Below are positions 62,437 through 64,000 of a stretch of DNA of 64,000 nt, piece after piece (within the stretch, counting starts at the first letter, position 1; every line of letters starts with the position of its first letter). The stretch lies in contig NZ_JAUSZJ010000002.1 of assembly GCF_030817475.1 (NCBI RefSeq), positions 952,501 through 1,016,500 of the forward strand, in the 5' to 3' direction. This DNA comes from Streptomyces sp. V2I9 (GTDB lineage: Bacteria > Actinomycetota > Actinomycetes > Streptomycetales > Streptomycetaceae). A program made the translations under genes and the position numbers. The notes beneath the pieces were generated by a model. It did no database searches and was not told where the DNA came from. It was given only the letters and a program-made list of their open reading frames with translations.

Positions 62437-63240
62437 TCAGAGCGCGGACTTGAACACCGGAAGATAGCCGCCCGACTGTCCGGCGGCGGTGGGGTGGTAG
62501 GACTCGCCGATGTTCAGCCAGTTCACGCTGTGCAGCCAGGAGTTGCTGGAGCAGATCTCGTGCCCGGTGAACGTCGTCCGCACGTCGCCGAAGGTGAAGC
62601 CGTGGTCCGCGGCCCGCTTGGCGGTGGCCGTGTTGAGGTGGTCGGAGGCCGCGTTGATGGCGGAGCGCTCCTTCTCGCTCAGACCGGCGATGCAGCCGCC
62701 GCCCAACTGGTAGAAGCGGGGGTAGCCGAGGACCACGACGCGCGCGGAGGGGGCCTTGGAGCGGATGGCCGTGTACACGGAGTCGAGCCGGCCCGGCAGG
62801 GTGGTGTCGACGTAGGAGCGGGCGGTGGCGATCCGGTTGAGGCAGGTGGCCTCGGACTGCAGGACGCAGGTCGTCATCACGTCGGCGAACCCGGCGTCGT
62901 TGCCTCCGATGGAGATGGAGACGAGGTCGGTCGAGGCGGCCAGCTTGCCGAGCTGGCCACCCGTGACATCTCCGGTCCGGGCGCCGGAGCAGGCGGCGAA
63001 GTCGAACGAGGAGGGGGAGTTGGCGGCAGCCCAGAGGGCCGGGTACGCGCGGCTGCTGCGCTTGCAGCTGGAGCCGTCGTAGCTGCCGGCTCCGACGCCG
63101 GAGGAGTACGAGTCACCGAGGGCCACGTAGTCGACGGCCGCGGCGGAGGAATCGGCGTTCGCGACCCCGGCACCGGTGAGGGCGAGGGCGGCGCCGAGCA
63201 GGAGGGAAGACGAGAACGCCACGAGTCTGGACATTTTCAT
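62437..63240 (-). CDS. secreted SGNH/GDSL lipase
   Basis: A 267-residue extracellular esterase/lipase, like SCO1725 of S. coelicolor and the S. rimosus lipase. Signal peptide about 1-29 (ANA-DS). Catalytic Ser44 is in GDSYSSG, the oxyanion Asn in SIGGNDAG (about 114) and the catalytic His249 in SYHPTAAG. Six cysteines form the three disulfides known for the family. AAGGAG precedes ATG 63240; ATG 63234 is an alternative. Regulatory inverted repeats lie upstream. Confidence 0.93.
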   Translation of the reverse strand: MKMSRLVAFSSSLLLGAALALTGAGVANADSSAAAVDYVALGDSYSSGVGAGSYDGSSCKRSSRAYPALWAAANSPSSFDFAACSGARTGDVTGGQLGKLAASTDLVSISIGGNDAGFADVMTTCVLQSEATCLNRIATARSYVDTTLPGRLDSVYTAIRSKAPSARVVVLGYPRFYQLGGGCIAGLSEKERSAINAASDHLNTATAKRAADHGFTFGDVRTTFTGHEICSSNSWLHSVNWLNIGESYHPTAAGQSGGYLPVFKSAL

Positions 63241-63307
63241 GAAACTCCTTGGACTCCTTGGGCAGGGGGTTTCTGCCTACTCCGTAGTAGCAGCGCACCC
63301 GTCACTC

Positions 63308-63347
63308 CGGAAGTGTTCATGCCAAAAATATGCGCGGCATGCTTCCG
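63308..63347. promoter_or_regulatory. long interrupted inverted repeat upstream of the lipase
   Basis: Arms CATGCC (63318-63323) and GGCATG (63336-63341) are enclosed by CGGAAG (63308-63313) and CTTCCG (63342-63347); the loop is AT-rich. Nearer the gene, CTACT and AGTAG (63277-63290) form a second small repeat. Candidate operator for the lipase or terminator for the GntR gene ending at 63405. Confidence 0.45.
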
Positions 63348-63404
63348 TCCGCCCCCGGCCGTTCGCCCGGAGCTCCCCGGCTCCCGACGGCACCGCGGGA
63401 GGGG

Positions 63405-63779
63405 TCAGTCCCCGTACGCCGCCCGGACCGCGTCCTCGGCCAGGGACAGGGCCTGCTGCCGGGTGAGGCCCAGCCGTTCGGCGGTCTCCGCGTACAACTG
63501 CGCCGCGGCCGCCGCCCGCTGTTCGGCCGCTCCACCGGCGGCCGCGATGAAGGTGCCGTTGCGCCCGCGGGTCTCGATCACCCCGTCCGCCTCCAGGGCG
63601 CGGTAGGTCTTCGCAACAGTGTTGGCGGCGAGGCCCAGCTCCTCGGCGAAGCCGCGTACGGTCGGAAGCCGGTGGCCGACCGGCAGCGCGCCGGACAGGG
63701 CCAGTTCGGCCAACTGCGCGCGGAGTTGCTCGTACGGGGCGATGCCCGAGTCCGGGTCGAGGACGATCGTGTAGGTCAC
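63405..63779 (-). CDS. GntR regulator, YtrA subfamily
   Basis: A 124-residue short GntR protein: winged helix at about 10-78 (PTVRGFAEELGLAANTVAKTYRALEADGVI) and a short two-helix C-terminal dimerisation tail with no ligand domain, as in YtrA regulators, which usually control ABC transporters. None is in view; the divergent GNAT gene or lipase could be targets. Starts with GTG. Confidence 0.85.
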   Translation of the reverse strand: MTYTIVLDPDSGIAPYEQLRAQLAELALSGALPVGHRLPTVRGFAEELGLAANTVAKTYRALEADGVIETRGRNGTFIAAAGGAAEQRAAAAAQLYAETAERLGLTRQQALSLAEDAVRAAYGD

Positions 63780-63850
63780 GGCCCCGATTCTCCCCCACCG
63801 CCGGAAAAAGAGGAGGCGTCCGGGCCGCCGCCGCGCATACGGTCCACCCC

Positions 63851-64000
63851 ATGACTGTGATCGTGCGCGACTTCCGGCCTTCCGACGCCGACGAGTGGAC
63901 CCGGGTCCGCCGGGCCTCGGTCCCCTGGATGGTGGCCACCCCCGACCAGATCCTCCACGACCGGGCCCACGCCCATCCCGACCGGCACTACCGGCTGCTG
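63851..64000 (+). CDS. GNAT-family N-acetyltransferase, N-terminal part (cut by window)
   Basis: Fifty codons of an acetyltransferase are present, beginning MTVIVRDFRPSDADEWTRVR, a standard first strand and helix of the GNAT fold; the rest is beyond the window. No ribosome site; TACGGT (63838-63843) ends seven bases before ATG, again the leaderless layout. Divergent from the YtrA-type GntR gene. Confidence 0.7.
   Translation, partial: MTVIVRDFRPSDADEWTRVRRASVPWMVATPDQILHDRAHAHPDRHYRLL

Overview
The window is a stretch of Streptomyces chromosome: very high G+C, many GTG starts, long spurious antisense frames, mycothiol enzymes (mshC, mscR), chaplins (chpC, chpH) and the ParA partner gene parJ. 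From memory, the order glpF-glpK-glpD, parJ, mshC, the SCO1664-type genes, corA, chpC-chpH, gluconate genes, hmgA and a GDSL lipase matches the S. coelicolor SCO1659 to SCO1728 interval. The M28 aminopeptidase is almost identical to the classical S. griseus enzyme, which suggests a relative of the S. griseus group. I saw no insertion sequence, prophage, CRISPR array or integrated element. The region is core chromosome with fast-changing accessory metabolic units.

Layout. 1-4400: glycerol operon behind a double inverted repeat. 4600-11300: parJ, mshC, an uncharacterised actinobacterial trio (kinase-like protein, DUF3090 protein, histidine phosphatase), corA and a ferritin-like protein. 11400-17100: an F420-type oxidoreductase, an aldo/keto reductase coupled to a RecD-like protein that has lost its ATPase motifs, and small conserved proteins. 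17100-18400: chaplins chpC and chpH with a probable sigma-BldN promoter. 18400-27300: M20 peptidase, tRNA-Leu(GAG), pseudouridine synthase, mycothiol-dependent formaldehyde detoxification, the gluconate unit gntR/gntK-gntP and an APC permease. 27400-33300: a polyproline/helical protein, an ASCH protein, a FAD dehydrogenase, a Nudix/DUF202 cluster and a quinone-type reductase.

33400-39400 is the most interesting part. An ACAD11-like kinase plus acyl-CoA dehydrogenase pair, an SDR, a TetR regulator and the decayed 3' end of an acyl-CoA synthetase are linked by the shared 13-bp operator core CATACCGACTGGT. The gene set resembles 4-hydroxyacid or levulinate catabolism (compare LvaA, LvaC, LvaD, LvaE). 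Two more local TetR circuits follow. A 16-bp operator is repeated exactly before maoC and beyond its TetR gene (43102 and 44297). A 15-bp palindrome family links an acyl-CoA dehydrogenase/TetR pair with an aldehyde dehydrogenase/alcohol dehydrogenase operon (45932 and 50490).

47800-56700: alcohol and aldehyde dehydrogenases, an MFS and a CitMHS transporter with a tiny overlapping upstream ORF, and a molybdopterin oxidoreductase with its TetR. 56800-64000: homogentisate dioxygenase with a GntR regulator, an orphan type ISP specificity-domain protein, a CaiB-type CoA transferase, a secreted SGNH lipase, a GntR regulator and a truncated GNAT gene at the right edge. Many genes appear to start with leaderless transcripts. 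All family assignments are by eye from motifs and recalled homologues.
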